From: CAYJIX01 sp964370375
Lineage (GTDB): Bacteria > Desulfobacterota > Desulfovibrionia > Desulfovibrionales > Desulfovibrionaceae
Direction: 5' to 3'
Length of the DNA: 64,000 bases
NCBI GenBank assembly: GCA_964370375.1
Contig: CAYJIX010000001.1
Location: 46,682-110,681 of the forward strand
Shown: positions 63,876 to 64,000 of the stretch, piece by piece
Layout of the letters: each line of letters begins with the position of its first letter
Numbering within the stretch: position 1 is the stretch's first letter
Translations under genes and position numbers: made by a program
The notes under the pieces: generated by a model
What the model was told of the DNA's origin: nothing
Database searches by the model: none
The model's input: only the letters and a program-made list of their open reading frames with translations

Positions 63876-64000
63876 CAGGCAGCCCCAAAAGTACTGTCTG
63901 GGGTGTCAGAAACCGTTTTGCAGAACGGCATGGACCAAAGCGTCCTATGCCGCCCTGCAAAACGGTTTCTTCCTACCATCCAGCACTTTTTGAACAGCCT
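63876..64000 (+). repeat. Structured intergenic element, copy C, two bases after the asparaginase stop codon (cut by the window edge by about one base)
   Basis: AAACCGTTTTGCAG (63910-63923) pairs perfectly with CTGCAAAACGGTTT (63955-63968); inside, CGGCAT/ATGCCG and GGAC-CAAAGC-GTCC (63932-63945). The apex is the same 14 bases as in copy B, while the stems are unrelated. The distal end TCCAGCACTTTTTGAACAGC matches copies B and E. An extra small CCCC/GGGG hairpin precedes the main stem. Confidence 0.8.

Overview
The window looks like the chromosome of a strictly anaerobic, host-associated member of the Desulfovibrionaceae or a close relative. The evidence is an adenylate kinase with the Cys129/His135/Cys151/Cys154 metal site described for Desulfovibrio gigas, a remnant of a Desulfovibrio-type trimeric porin, rubrerythrin, a B12-dependent ribonucleotide reductase, GlpABC, and a large set of amino-acid reductase genes. 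It is draft sequence: a 10-N placeholder interrupts rpsA. No tRNA, rRNA, insertion sequence, prophage or CRISPR array was seen.

Layout. 1-18 kb is mostly housekeeping: nrdJ (cut by the window edge), a DNA glycosylase, a CoA-binding/YkgJ fusion, a J-domain protein, adk, a SprA-like metalloprotease, an AddB-like Fe-S nuclease, a nitronate monooxygenase, cardiolipin synthase, a DUF362 protein, an IMPACT/YigZ protein, rubrerythrin and a five-PAS hybrid histidine kinase. 18-33 kb holds a broken porin, rpsA, guaB-guaA, a tightly overlapping tatB-tatC-hisB-lipoprotein-hisA operon, glpABC and a secreted GH3 hexosaminidase. 33-35 kb holds a formimidoyltransferase and a cyclodeaminase.

From 36.4 to 59.2 kb every gene lies on the minus strand and serves one theme: fermentation of glycine, N-methylated glycine and guanidino compounds. 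In transcription order these are carbamate kinase, a cyclic-2,3-DPG-synthetase-like P-loop protein, a GNAT acetyltransferase (ArgA-like), argB, an arginine:glycine amidinotransferase homologue, ornithine carbamoyltransferase, a HAD phosphatase, a 34-residue membrane peptide with a sodium/solute symporter, a first component-B pair of a glycine/sarcosine/betaine reductase (grdE-grdB with selenocysteine), and grdX. A sigma70-type promoter and a single-aptamer glycine riboswitch follow, leading into grdX, a second component-B pair, trxB, grdC, grdD, trxA, selenoprotein grdA and an aminotransferase. My main inference is that the amidinotransferase links guanidinoacetate or creatine to this pathway. 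Passing the amidino group to ornithine would give arginine plus glycine or sarcosine, which the two reductases turn into acetyl phosphate. OTC and carbamate kinase would recover ATP from the carbamoyl part. No arginine deiminase is visible here, so the route is incomplete as seen.

59.2-64 kb holds a 1-kb gap without a convincing gene, then an operon of a GntP/ion-transporter-type permease, a 408-residue protein I do not recognise, and an asparaginase.

A second, independent discovery is a family of 125-127 bp intergenic elements. Four copies begin exactly at, or within two bases of, the stop codon of the gene before them, in the sense orientation. They share inverted-repeat ends and a long central hairpin; three have a GGAC/GTCC apex while the stems differ in sequence but still pair.
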